DNA of 64,000 bases from Gavia stellata (Eukaryota; Chordata; Aves; Gaviiformes; Gaviidae): assembly GCF_030936135.1 (NCBI RefSeq), contig NC_082632.1, forward strand, positions 124,001-188,000. Reading direction: 5' to 3'. Made by a program: the position numbers and the translations under genes. Below the pieces are notes generated by a model. It was not told the DNA's origin. It searched no databases and saw only the letters and a list, made by a program, of their open reading frames with translations. Positions within the stretch are counted from its first letter, which is position 1. Every line of letters begins with the position of its first letter. Below are positions 12,301 to 23,260 of this stretch, piece after piece.

Positions 12301-15300
12301 TGCCCAGACACCTGGGTCCCTCCTGAGGTGTGCCTGGGTCCCATTTGGGGGTGTTAGGGGGTGCCCAGATGCCTGGGTCCCGTCTGGGGGGGTTAGAGGG
12401 TGCTCAGGCACCTGGGTCCCTCCCAAGGGGTGCCTGGGTCCCATCTGGGGGGTGTTAGGGGGTGCCCGGACGCCTGGGTCCCATCTGGGGGGGGTTAGAG
12501 GGTGCCCAGGCACCTGGGTCCCTCCCGAGGGGTGCCTGGGTCCCATCTGGGGGGGTTAGAGGGTGCCCAGGCACCTGGGTCCCTCCCGAGGGGTGCCTGG
12601 GTCCCATCTGGGGGGTGTTAGGGGGTGCCCAGATGCCTGGGTCCCATCTGGGGTGGGGTTAGAGGGTGCCCAAGCACCTGGGTCCCTCCCAAGGGGTGCC
12701 TGGGTCCCATCTGGGGGGGTTAGAGGGTGCTCAGGCACCTGGGTCCCTCTTGAGGGGTGCCTGAGTCCCATCTGGGGGGGTTAGAGGGTGCCCAAGCACC
12801 TGGGTCCCTCCCGAGGGGTGCCTGGGTCCCATCTGGGGGGTGTTAGGGGGTGCCCGGACGCCTGGGTCGCTCCCGAGGGAGGTGCCTGGGTCCTGTCTAG
12901 GGGGGTTGGGGGGTTTCCCGAATGCCTGGGTCCCTTCCAGGGGTCACCTCTTTCCCTCTGGGGGGGCTCTCGGCTGCCTGGGTCCCTCCTGGGACACTCC
13001 CGGACGCCTGGGTTCCTCAGGTGGGGACGCTGGGGGCGGCGGTGGCAGCGGGGACACGCCGGGTGACGCGACTGGAGCTGAGCCTGCGCGAGAGGGCGGC
13101 CACCGCCGAGCTGCAGCGTCGGGACACCGAGGTCAGCAGGGACACGGGGGGGGACATGTGGGACGTATGGGGACCTGCTGGGGACATGGGGACCTGCTAG
13201 GGACATGGGGGGGACACGTGTGGGATGTATGGGGACATGGAGGGACATAATAGGGACATATGGGGACATGCTGGGGACGTGTATGGGGTAAAGGGGGACC
13301 TACTGGGGACACGTGTGGGACCTGCTGGGGACATGGGGACCTGCTGGGGACATGGAGGGACATGATGGAGACATATGGGGACCTGCTGGGGACATGGGGG
13401 GACACATGTGGGACATGCTGGGGACATGCCTGGGAAATGGGGGGACACAAAGAGCCACATTGGTGACATGGAGGGGGTCATGGGGACATGCTGGGGACAC
13501 ACAGGGTCATGCTGGGGACATGGGAACACGGAGAGACATGTCTGTGCCATGCTGGGGATGTGCTGTGAACACACTGAGGACAAGGGGATGGGTCAATGAT
13601 GGCTTGGGGACATGGGGACACCTCAGGGACATCATGGGAGGCCACTTAGGGAGGAGTTGGGGACATGATGGGGACGTGCTGGGGACATCGGTGACCAGTG
13701 GGCCGTGTCCCAGTACCTGTCCAGGGAGGTGACCCAGAGTGGGGACATCTTGGGGACAGGGGAGGGCTTGGGAACAGGTTGGGGACATGGTGGCACTTGT
13801 CCCAGCGCCTGGCACAGGAGGTGATGCGGCAGCAGGGACGGGCAGAGGCGGCTGAGGAGGCACTGGGGGGACTGGCCCAGGCAGCTGCCAGGTACTGGGA
13901 GGGACTGGGAGGGACTGGGGGGGGAACAGGGAAGAAACTGGGGTTGGGGTGGGGGACTGGGGGGCCACTCTGAGGGACTGGGGGGACACTGGGAGGGACC
14001 AGGGTGACACTGGGGGGTACTGGGATAGGGGCTAAGGGGTTACTGGGAGGCATTGGGGACATTGGGAGGTGACTGGGAAGGAACTGAGAGGCCTCTGGGG
14101 GACACTGGGAGGGAACTGGGATGGGGACACTAAGAGGTCACCAGTTTCCCTGTCCCCACATGTCACCACTGTCTCGTCCCTGCTGCTCCTGTCCCCATGT
14201 CCGCCCCACCCCGTCCCCCTGTCGTCGTCCCCCCTGTCCCCGTGTCCCCCAGGCTGGCCGGGGTGGTGACAGCACGCGAGGCTGAAGTGACAGCAGCTAC
14301 TGGGACCATGGTCACCCTCAGCGCCCGCCTGCGCCAGGCGGGACGGCGGCTCCGCGTCCTCCAGGGTACAGGGACATGGTGACAGGGAGGGTGACACAAG
14401 GACAGGGAGGGTGACACAGGGAGGGGGACGTGGGGACAGGGAGGGAGACTTGGGGACAGGGAGGGGATGGGGAGATAGGGACACAAAAATGGGGAGGGGG
14501 ACACGGGGAGGGAGATGTGGGGACAGGGGGAACCGAGGAGGGGACGGGGACGTGGGGACAGGGGGAACCGAGGAGGGGACGGGGACGTGGGGACAGGGAC
14601 ACAGGGGCAGGGAAGGGGACACAGAGGGAGATATGGGGACAGGGAAGGGATGGGGACACGAGGACAGGCATGGGGACATGGGGGTGGGGACAGGACAGGC
14701 ATGAGGACAGGAACACGGTGGTCCCGATGCCACCGTCACCCTTCTTTCTCGGTGGGTGGCCCTGGACTCACCCTGTCCTCAGGGCTGGTGACCCTGGTGT
14801 CACCCTGTTCCCTGTCCCCAGGGCTGGTGGCCCCGGCGGTGGCCTTGGACCGGCCGCGGTGGCAGCGGGACCCGGTGGGGGACGGGTGAGTGATGGGGGA
14901 GGGGCACGGACGCCTGGGTCCACTTTGGGGGTGTTGAGGGACACCAGGGGACCCTGAGGGTGGGAGGGGACCCTGTGGGGGACATTGGGACCCCAAGGGT
15001 GGCATGGGGACACTGCGGGGGGCGAGTGGGACCCTGAGAGTGACTTTGGGACCCCAGGGGTGGCAGGAGACCCCATCCCTGCTCTTGGGGACCCCAGGGG
15101 TGACACGGTGGCACTGTCCCCACCCTGCTGGCCCTGGTGTGGGGCTGGGGGTGACACGGTGACACTTTCCCCAGCCCGGTGGCCAAGGTGGCAGGCAGCA
15201 CCCATCTGCTCACAGGGACAATGGCCAAGTTCCGGCACAGCGGTGAGTGGGGACACATTGGGGACACTCTTGGGAGGGGTCACTGGGTAGGGGACATCGC

Positions 15301-16208
15301 CAGTGGGACACGAGGGGACACCGGGCAGGTGCCAGGGGACACACTGGGGACCCAGTGCCACCCTGTGCCCCTGCGGGTGAGCAGTGGCCGCCATGTCCCC
15401 AATGCGGCCTGTCCCCACAGCGGTAGCCCTGGGGGTGGCTGAGGAGGTGACACGCAGCCGGGTGACAAAGGACGAGGTGGTGCAGGACAAGGTGGCACAG
15501 GGCGAGGTGAGGTGGCTTGGGGACACGGGTGGGGACGCGGGGACACGAGGGGGCTGGAGATGTGGGGTGGTGGCATGGGGAGGGGGTGGCAAGGGAGGGA
15601 CACCGGGAGGGCACTTGGGGACAGGGGTGGTTGCTGTCCCTGTGTCACCCCTCGTGCCACCCCCAGGCCACCCCCTGTGGAGCGAGGACGGGCCCCGCCC
15701 TGGGCAGAGGTAGGTCCGGCCCATGTGGCACCTGTGGGTGTCCCCATGTCCTTGTGTCCCCCCCCACAGTGTCCTGTGACACCCCTGGGTGCCCCCAACG
15801 TCCCCTCCCTCACATCTCCAATGTACCCCCAGCCCCTAAGTGTCCCACAGTGTCCCCCAAGTCCTCCCAATGTCCCCAACGTTCCCCCCAGCCCTCCAAT
15901 GTCTCCCCAATGTACCCCTCCATGTCCCCAGTGTCCCCCCAGTTGCTTCCCCCAGTGTCCCTCCATGTCTCTCCATGTCCCTCCATGTCCCCTGATGTCC
16001 CTCCATGTCCCCCAGTGTCCCCTTATGTCCCCAGTGTCCCTCCATGTCCCCAGTGCTCCCCAGTGTCCCTCCATGTCCCCAGTGTCCCCCAATGTCCCTC
16101 CACGTCCCCCCAGTGGCGCTGGGCTCCCTCGTGACGCAGCTGCAGGCCCTGGGCGCCGCCATCCTCGGGGACAATGGGGACAGCGGTGACAACGGTGACC
16201 CCTCCTGA
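9343..16208 (+). CDS. CCHCR1: coiled-coil alpha-helical rod protein 1 (CCHCR1), 13 exons
   Basis: CCHCR1 is a coiled-coil protein of centrosomes and P-bodies. Exons: 9343-9400, 9440-9500, 10083-10419, 10712-10795, 11407-11544, 13021-13131, 13806-13891, 14253-14365, 14822-14885, 15175-15242, 15421-15506, 15667-15709, 16114-16208. All have AG/GT borders and the phases agree, giving 447 codons and a TGA. Recognition rests on matches recalled from human CCHCR1: N-terminal GLRGLLPPSHF (human GLIPPSHF), LGHILTLQERELGREV (human LTHILALQEEELTRKV), LLRCWREKVFTLLVQLRVQE (human LLNRWREKVFALMVQLKAQE) and LRVLQGLVAPAVALDR (human HTIRGLIARKLALAQL). The last four exons keep the frame but do not clearly align. 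Human CCHCR1 is about 780 residues, so the bird protein is short, or its C-terminal half has diverged or been missed. A 15-nt in-phase microexon at 13714-13728 (YLSRE) is possible. Introns are minisatellites. A noncoding first exon near 8.15-8.25 kb is likely but not resolved. Confidence 0.85.
9505..10070. repeat. CCCAGTAACCCCCAGTGCTCC minisatellite
   Basis: Loose 18-22-bp units filling CCHCR1 intron 2. The words resemble the reverse complement of the ACTGGGAG array before it. Confidence 0.75.
10083..10419 (+). CDS. CCHCR1: CCHCR1 exon 3: seven tandem 42-bp coding repeats
   Basis: This exon is largely a minisatellite that is translated. Seven 42-bp units begin at 10087, 10129, 10171, 10213, 10255, 10297 and 10339. 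Each encodes 14 residues of the type LEAELEAERRRGQA. Fourteen residues is exactly two heptads, so adding or losing a unit keeps the coiled-coil register. Units 5 and 6 carry substitutions (ERTHGQT, LDAERRR), so the array is not newly made. The exon ends EEPLEE before GTGAGC. The same place in human is non-repetitive coiled coil. Confidence 0.85.
10420..11400. repeat. GTGTCCCCAG and G-rich simple tracts in CCHCR1 introns
   Basis: Intron 3 has GTGTCCCC words; intron 4 (10.80-11.40 kb) is a degenerate tract of GGGTGCC and GGGGGGC words. No further exon was recognised. Confidence 0.6.
11550..12990. repeat. GGTGCCTGGGTCCCATCTGGGG minisatellite with 576-bp duplication
   Basis: Units of about 40 and 60 bp alternate in CCHCR1 intron 5. 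A block around 11.68-11.97 kb recurs 576 bp on, near 12.26-12.55 kb. Confidence 0.9.
13135..13700. repeat. GGGGACATGCTGGGGACATG minisatellite
   Basis: Fills CCHCR1 intron 6 with 10-22-bp units. Possible microexon at 13714 just after it. Confidence 0.8.
13714..13728 (+). CDS. CCHCR1: possible CCHCR1 15-nt microexon
   Basis: GTGTCCCAG precedes 15 bases encoding YLSRE, followed by GTGACC. It is in phase with exons 6 and 7 and would give YLSRERLAQEV against human LELSRAQEARR. Skipping it also keeps the frame. The call rests only on this and the splice borders. Confidence 0.3.
14370..14720. repeat. GGGACAGGGAGGGGGACG minisatellite
   Basis: Units of about 18-24 bp with G4-rich runs in CCHCR1 intron 8. 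Confidence 0.8.
15715..16110. repeat. TCCCTCCATGTCCCC minisatellite
   Basis: Pyrimidine-rich units ahead of the last CCHCR1 exon. Confidence 0.75.
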
Positions 16209-16261
16209 CCCCGCTGCGGACCCAGGCATCCGGGTGAGTCACACCCCACCCCAACCAGTGG

Positions 16262-16330
16262 GGGAGGGGACCAGTTTGGCCCAGTCTGGCACTGGTGTGA
16301 CCTGCATGTCACCTTGTGTCACTTCCCAGA
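16262..16330. repeat. left fragment of 62-bp satellite
   Basis: This single unit (GACCAGTTTGGCCCAGT...GGCACTGGTGTGACC...GTCACTTCCCAG) matches the units at 20.1-20.3 kb to the right of the ERV remnant. It directly follows the CCHCR1 stop region. Confidence 0.7.
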
Positions 16331-19300
16331 CATCCCTCAGCTCCTGCTCGGGTTTGTGGCTAACGCAGCTCCAGAAATACTGGATACCACGGGGCCAAAT
16401 ATTCCCCGGTCCCTTACGGATTTGCGCCGGGGACACACTCTGCATCCCACCGATCGTGGTGGGAGGAAAAGCCTTTGAAGTCGGAGCTGAGAATTCGTTA
16501 GCTTTAGCTGTTAAGACAGGCTTAATTGGTGTTCTTTTCCAAGACTATTTTCCAAGACTATTTTCCAAGACTATTTTCCAAGACTATGATTATTTTCCGG
16601 TCCTTCAACGTACGGCAGTAGATGTACCACTCTGTACCCTACGGGATAAAAGAATGGATGAGAACCTCAGCTAAAATAAACGGAATAAAAAAGAGACAGC
16701 CTGTCTCCGTGCAAAATACAAGGAGGGAGAAATTCGGGAAACGCTCACGGAGGTGATGGGAAATGCGTTTGGATGAGGGGGTTCTCTCCGAGTTGGTTTA
16801 ACGAGCTGGCACCCCACTTCTGCTGGACAGGTTTCTCCTCGTTAACTTCTTGTGATGGTCGTGTGGCAGGAGATGGGGGTGACGCCGGAGGATTTATGAG
16901 GATAACAACGGGAGCTGGAAGATGTGATTCTTGGGGGAAGACCCGAATCTCTCGGCACTAAACCGGGAATCTACGGGGAAACCGGGGCCGGGGCTCGGTT
17001 GGGTGGAGGCGCTCGCGGCCGCTGCTCCCGCCGCTGAGGAGCCAAGTCCTGAGATGACGGTCGCGGTTAATGATTGCCACCGTGCGACGTTCCTCGTCGA
17101 AGCGGGAACCCAAATGTCGATGAGGCCACCTGCGGAGTCACGGATCTGTTGCTGGCCGCTCCTCCTCTACCCCACAACAAACTAATTAATATTCCACCAC
17201 GCCAACGAACCTTCTGATGTTAATCGTCCTGTTCCTGGGTGGATAAAAGAGCTGGAAGAACCTTGTCAAGTCTCATCCCCCCTCCAACTCCAGTACGACC
17301 AGTAAAGAAACCTCATGGCGAGTGGAGACTAACATCTAGATGATGTTTTAGTAGGTGGACGCCCAGCAGAAGCTGTGGAACAGGTTGTGGAGTTGATGAT
17401 AACGCGACCGAGAGTTAATTGAGGTAGAGGAAGGAAAGAAAGAAGGGGAAGTGCTGGTTTTGGGAGTTGGGTGTAAAGGCGGGAGGAAAACGGCTCTTGC
17501 TGAGGTCCTGCAAGAAATCCAAGAGTTGTCCATCGCCGAGAATAAAGGAGTTAGGTGCGACGGAGACTTTAGGATTTTGGAGGACACGCGTTCCAGGATT
17601 TCATATAATAACGTGACCGTTCTAGGACTTACTCAAGAAAAATTCAGTCTGGGCACGGACTCCACCACATGAAGAGGCCCCGGAGCGTCTAATGGTCAAC
17701 GTGAATCGATCAGTATCAATCATTGGGACCCTTCCACCCCATGCAGCCCCTCTCGCTGCATATCCGGGTGGGAGAGATGGGATCTTGGTGGATCTACGTC
17801 AAGAAGGACCTCCCGGCTTTGAGGAGCTCCAACTGGAGTGCTCGGCACAGTTCCCCAACCTTTGAAGAGGTTCTAGCAGCTTACGAAGGGTTGGGAGCAA
17901 CCGAACCTTCAACTCGGAGGAGTTTAATGTTCCACGTGCCAATGCTTCTTCTTAAACCTCGGTGGGAAACCACCGCCTTTAGGTGTAGCACCGAAGACCA
18001 CCGTGGGACTGGATATCCATCGCGGATGGCTTGACCAAGGAAAATAAAGCTGCTGAAGCTGTGGAGCGCACGGCGATGGACGCTGAACGGATGAAGCCGC
18101 CACGTTCTCCTACCCAGGATGCTCCTGAAGTCAATCCCCACCAACCGGGTGGTGTCTGACTAATGGGAGCGCTCAAAAAAATGTTGGGTGGATGGCAAGG
18201 AACGGCTGCTGCTGGATCTGTAGCTGATGGACTTGTGGTAAGGGAGCGAGTAGAAGGTTCTGCTCAACCAGCAAAGCTCTAGGACATGGTCTTAGCTCTA
18301 AGAAATGGCGTCTGGACCGTATACGTCTGGGCCGTATACGTCTGGGCCGGCGCTACGCAATGGCGAGGAAATTGGGCGAAACTCAACTGGGAGATGGGGA
18401 ATGGAGATGGGTGGAGAAGAAAATATCGGGAACAAAGAGAGCAAATCATCGTCTCCCGGCCTACTGCTGTAGGGCATGGAGCTGCACGCCGGAAAAATAC
18501 CGCTGGGGTGGTCGGATGGACCGATACGGGCGACCGCCAGTAGAAACGCGGCAGGATTTTGTAGAAACGCGGCAGGATTTTTGTTCTACCTTGAGTATTG
18601 GGTGGCTCCATGGATGGTGGGGACGCAAGGACCGGTAGCATCACGCAGCAAGACCACGTTGGCCAAGCTCTAAGCAACAAGCGGTCCCACCGGTGACCAC
18701 CCGTGGATTTGGTAATGGTAGGAGGAGTTCTCGGATGTCATTTAGGGAAGGGAAGGTCCTTTGGGATACTCAATCTCCTCCGTGACACCAACCTCTGAAG
18801 GATGGCCAATTCATGATGACCGGAGTTGAAAAAGTTAACGAGTTTGGGTAACGTTTTACCCGCCAGGTACCGCGGCAAGGATTAAACCGATGGTTTGGCG
18901 TCCACCTGATGCCGTAGGAGATACCGATAATGGGTCACCTTTCTAGAAATAAAATAGGAGCGGAACAGTGTCTTGAGCATGACGTTGAGCCGACTTTGAC
19001 GCCCGACGGAGCTCTGAGGAAGGGCGCGGTGGAAAGCTGGCCGGGGTTGATTAACGAACAACTCAAATGGCGAAACGCTGATGCTAATTAGGGGAGGAAC
19101 TTAGGGGAGACCCTACCACCGATGAACTCCACGGCAGACTCCTACGGGTGGTCTCTTATAGAGAGGTCCACGTGTTGACCCACCACCAGCCAGGATGCTT
19201 TGACCACCTGGCGGGCATCCAGGAGAACGGGCGAGGGATCGACACCCATCCCGCTGGAAATGCCGGGTGGGAAATGACATTTTTGAGGGAGGGGGATGTG

Positions 19301-19748
19301 GGAAATGGCGGGAGCGAGGTGACTCTTCCCTGTGGCTCGCGTGTGACCCAAGACCTTGGTCATCTTCCTCCCTAGGAACCGTTGACCTGGATGAACAAGC
19401 GGAAAGCCGTCCTTGAACCTCATCCGACGGGAAGTATCCACCTGGAAAGTGCAGCAAGTGTTCCCAGGAGCTTTGTTACCACCGGAGAAGACGCGGAGAA
19501 GATGTCAAAAGAGAAGAACCTTCACGTGGTGGACAATCCAAACCCTTCTGTAGGGAAATCCGGCATTCCCTCATGGAAATCTTGATGGATAATCAAGGAA
19601 ATCCAATTAGTCCGTCGTGTCCCAGCTGGTGACCTCCGCCGGAACGGGGACACCGAGATCCACCGTAGCCAGAAGCCACCGGTGGGGCAGCGGGAACCGA
19701 GGTGCCCACCCGCCCGCGCGTAGGTGGTCGTAGGGTGTCTCCGGGAAT
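16320..19748 (+). mobile_element. decayed endogenous retrovirus, pol-derived remnant
   Basis: About 3.4 kb of normal-complexity, AT-richer DNA lies inside minisatellite DNA. A reverse-transcriptase-like segment is visible around 17.27-17.40 kb (PTPVRPVKKPHGEW, then DDVLVGG), and an integrase-like segment around 18.92-19.08 kb (DNGSPF, and a GAVE...LINEQLK stretch), both in plus-strand order. No gag, env or terminal repeats were recognised. It is broken throughout, with many breaks and no long frame, so it is an old fossil. The closest family cannot be fixed by eye; the RT motif suggests an ERV of avian type. Both flanks belong to one 62-bp satellite, so it inserted into that array. Confidence 0.7.
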
Positions 19749-20345
19749 GGGGACCAGTTTGGCACTGGTGGGACCCCACGTCTCCACGTGTCACCCCGTA
19801 GGTGACAGCGCCATCCCAGTTTGGCACTGGTGGGACCCCACGTCTCCATGTGTCACCCCGTAGGTGACAGCGCCATCCCAGTTTGGCACTGGTGGGACCC
19901 CACGTCTCCACGTGTCACCCCGTAGGTGACGGCGCCATCCCAGTTTGGCACTGGTGGGACCCCACGTCTCCACATGTCACCCTGTAGATGACAGCACCAT
20001 CCCAGTTTGGCACTGGTGGGACCACACGTCTCCACGTGTCACCCTGTAGATGACAGCGCCATCCCAGTTTGGCACTGGTGGGACCCCATGTGTCACCCCA
20101 TAGGTGACAGTGCCATCCCAGTTTGGCCCAATTTGGTACTGGTGGACCTCCATGTCACCCCATAGGTGACAGTGCCATCCCAGTTTGGCCCAGTCCCAGA
20201 CTGGTGGGACCCCATGTCATCCTGTGTCACCTCCCAGGTGACAGTGCCATCCCAGTATGGCCCAGTCCAGCACTGGTGGCCCCCCCGTGTCACCTCCCAG
20301 GTGGCCATGCCATCCCAGTTTGGCCCATTCACTTACTGGTTCTCC
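19745..20345. repeat. 62-bp satellite array
   Basis: About nine or ten units carry the core CCAGTTTGGCACTGGTGGG, then CCCACGTCTCCACGTGTCACC and GTAGGTGACAGCGCCAT. Core starts fall 62 bp apart (about 19752, 19816, 19878, 19940). Left units are nearly identical; right units (from about 20.1 kb) are more diverged and resemble the fragment at 16.26 kb. Confidence 0.85.
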
Positions 20346-20365
20346 CCATCCCAGTGACCCAACAT

Positions 20366-20371
20366 TTTATT
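20366..20371 (-). terminator. candidate poly(A) signal, minus strand
   Basis: AATAAA on the minus strand, in a short AT-rich unique segment. It could end a long ZBTB9 3' UTR (stop at 23261), but that transcript would have to cross the promoter-like island at 20.7 kb, so the link is weak. Confidence 0.3.
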
Positions 20372-20417
20372 TTACTTCTTTTTACAGCTTTGCCCCTTTT
20401 TCGCACCATTTTGGCCC

Positions 20418-20423
20418 ATTAAA
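20418..20423 (+). terminator. candidate poly(A) signal, plus strand
   Basis: ATTAAA lies 50 bp after a pyrimidine tract and AG (TTTACTTCTTTTTACAG) that resembles a 3' splice site. It could be a distal 3' UTR exon of CCHCR1 beyond the ERV insertion. This is an inference from motifs only. Confidence 0.3.
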
Positions 20424-20424
20424 G

Positions 20425-20660
20425 CTCGTGGGGTGACGTCGCTGGTGACACAGAGTCCTGTCAGGGGTGGCACTTGGGGACACGAGTGTCCCCGCAGTAT
20501 TGGGGGGGGATGTCCCCAAGAAGGACAGGAGGGTCCTGGGGAGACACTGGGGCACCCGATGGGGACAGGGGTGACCCCTGGGGGGACACTGGGGCCCCCA
20601 TGGGGACAGGGTGGTCCCCGAGGGGACATTGGACACCCCCCATGGGGACAGGCGTGTCCC
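20425..20660. repeat. GGGGACACTGGGGCCCCC tract
   Basis: Short GGGGACA units just left of the X/Y-box island. Confidence 0.65.
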
Positions 20661-20699
20661 CAAGGGGTGGCTGCGGGCGGGCAGGAGGACCCGGGGGCG

Positions 20700-20870
20700 C
20701 CCGCTCCTGTTGCCATGGTCACCCGTTGTCACGGCGACCTGGCCGGGCCGTAGCGCCAGCGCCATGGCAACGCCTGCCCCACCCCCCCCGCACCACCATT
20801 GGCTGCCGCGCTCCTGCCTTGCGTGCGCTGATTGGCCGGTGCGGGAGCGGAAGTAAGATGAGGGCGGGGA
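20700..20870 (+). promoter_or_regulatory. promoter-like island with X boxes, Y boxes and ETS site
   Basis: A unique GC-rich island holds two RFX/X-box-like palindromes, GTTGCCATGGTCAC (20709-20722) and GCCATGGCAACG (20761-20772). Inverted CCAAT boxes follow at 20798 (CCATTGGCTG) and 20828 (CTGATTGGCC), then an ETS-type GCGGAAGTAA at 20847. X box 2 to the first CCAAT box is about 25 bp, a spacing used by RFX/NF-Y promoters such as the MHC class II X-Y module. The order suggests plus-strand transcription starting near 20.86 kb, but only a roughly 20-bp minisatellite follows. Confidence 0.5.
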
Positions 20871-20879
20871 CAGGAACCT

Positions 20880-23215
20880 GAAGTGGGGGTGCCCTTAACT
20901 GGGAGCTGGCCCCAAACCAGTACCGGGCCTGAACTGGGAGCTGGCCCCGAACTGGGAAAGGGAGAGAGCCTTTAACTGGAACAGAGCCTCAACTGGGCCA
21001 GGCCCTGGATGAAACTGGGCCAGAGACTTGAACTGGGCTGGGATGTTAACTGGGACCAGAGTCCTAAACTGGGACCAGAGTCCTAAACTGGGACCAGAGC
21101 CCTGAACTGGGACCAGAGCCCTGAACTGGGACCAGAGCCCTGAACTGGTCCAGGAGCTGAACTGGGACCAGAGCCCTGAACTGGGACCAGAGTCCTGAAC
21201 TGGGACCAGAGCCTGAACTGGGACCAGAGCCCTGAACTGGGACCAGAGTCCTGAACTGGTCCAGGAGCTGAACTGGGACCAGAGCCCTGAACTGGGACCA
21301 GAGCCTGAACTGGGGCCCAGAGCCCTGAACTGGGACCAGAGTCCTGAACTGGGACCAGAGCCCTGAACTGGGACCAGAGTCCTGAACTGGGACCAGAGCC
21401 CTGAACTGGGACCAGAGTCCTGAACTGGGACCAGAGGCCTGAACTGGGACCAGAGCCTGAACTGGGACCAGAGCCCTGAACTGGTCCAGGAGCTGAACTG
21501 GGACCAGAGCCCTGAACTGGGACCAGAGCCCTGAACTGGGCCAGGAGCTGAACTGGGACCAGAGCCCTGAACTGGGACCAGAGCCCTGAACTGGGACCAG
21601 AGCCTGAACTGGGACCAGAGCCTGAACTGGGACCAGAGCCCTGAACTGGTCCAGGAGCTGAACTGGGACCAGAGCCCTGAACTGGGACCAGAGTCCTGAA
21701 CTGGGACCAGAGCCTGAACTGGGACCAGAGCCCTGAACTGGGACCAGAGTCCTGAACTGGGACCAGAGCCTGAACTGGGACCAGAGTCCTGAACTGGGAC
21801 CAGAGCCCTGAACTGGGCCAGGAGCTGAACTGGGGCCCAGAGCCTGAACTGGGCCCAGAGTCCTGAACTGGGCCCAGAGCCCTGAACTGGGACCAGAGCC
21901 CTGAACTGGGACCAGAGCCTGAACTGGGACCAGAGCCCTGAACTGGGACCAGAGTCCTGAACTGGGACCAGAGCCTGAACTGGGACCAGAGTCCTGAACT
22001 GGGACCAGAGCCCTGAACTGGGCCAGGAGCTGAACTGGGGCCCAGAGCCTGAACTGGGCCCAGAGCCCTGAACTGGGACCAGAGTCCTAAACTGGGGCCC
22101 AGAGCCTGAACTGGGACCAGAGCCCTGAACTGGGACCAGAGTCCTGAACTGGGACCAGAGCCTGAACTGGGGCCCAGAGCCTGAACTGGGGCCCAGAGCC
22201 TGAACTGGGACCAGAGGCCTGAACTGGGACCAGAGCCTGAACTGGGGCCCAGAGTCCTAAACTGGGGCCCAGAGCCTGAACTGGGGCCAGGAGCTGAACT
22301 GGGACCAGAGCCCTGAACTGGGACCAGAGCCTGAACTGGGACCAGAGTCCTGAACTGGGACCAGAGCCCTGAACTGGGACCAGAGCCCTGAACTGGGGCC
22401 CAGAGCCTGAACTGGGACCAGAGTCCTGAACTGGGACCAGAGTCCTAAACTGGGGCCCAGAGCCTGAACTGGGACCAGAGCCCTGAACTGGGACCAGAGT
22501 CCTGAACTGGGACCAGAGCCTGAACTGGGGACCAGAGCCTGAACTGGGGCCCAGAGCCTGAACTGGGACCAGAGGCCTGAACTGGGACCAGAGCCTGAAC
22601 TGGGGCCCAGAGTCCTAAACTGGGGCCCAGAGCCTGAACTGGGGCCAGGAGCTGAACTGGGACCAGAGCCCTGAACTGGGACCAGAGTCCTGAACTGGGG
22701 CCCAGAGCCCTGAACTGGGGCCCAGAGCCCTGAACTGGGACCAGAGTCCTGAACTGGGCCAGGAGCTGAACTGGGACCAGAGCCCTGAACTGGGACCAGA
22801 GTCCTGAACTGGGACCAGAGCCCTGAACTGGGGCCCAGAGCCTGAACTGGGACCAGAGGCCTGAACTGGGACCAGAGCCCTGAACTGGGACCAGAGCCTG
22901 AACTGGGACCAGAGTCCTGAACTGGGCCAGGAGCTGAACTGGGACCAGAGCCCTGAACTGGGACCAGGAGCTGAACTGGGGCCCAGAGCCTGAACTGGGA
23001 CCAGAGTCCTGAACTGGGGCCCAGAGCCTGAACTGGGACCAGAGTCCTGAACTGGGACCAGAGCCCTGAACTGGGACCAGAGCCTGAACTGGGACCAGAG
23101 CCCTGAACTGGTCCAGGAGCTGAACTGGGACCCAGAGCCCTGAACTGGGACCCAGAGCCCTGAACTGGGCCCAGAGCCCTGAACTGGGACCAGAGCCTGA
23201 TCTGGGCCAGGCCCT
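20880..23215. repeat. 19-20-bp CTGAACTGGGACCAGAGCC array
   Basis: More than 110 units over 2.3 kb, mixing CTGAACTGGGACCAGAGCC, AGTCC and GGCCAGGAG variants, with repeated higher-order runs. It lies between the X/Y-box island and the ZBTB9 stop. Confidence 0.95.
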
Positions 23216-23260
23216 AAACCATTTCCCACCCCCCCCCACCCTTTTACCCTCCCCACCCCC

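Noticed and set aside
22445-23256. Minus-strand frames encoding VPVQGSGPSSGLW repeats after ZBTB9
   Set aside because: Repeat translation of the 20-bp array downstream of the ZBTB9 stop, with no splice link to it.
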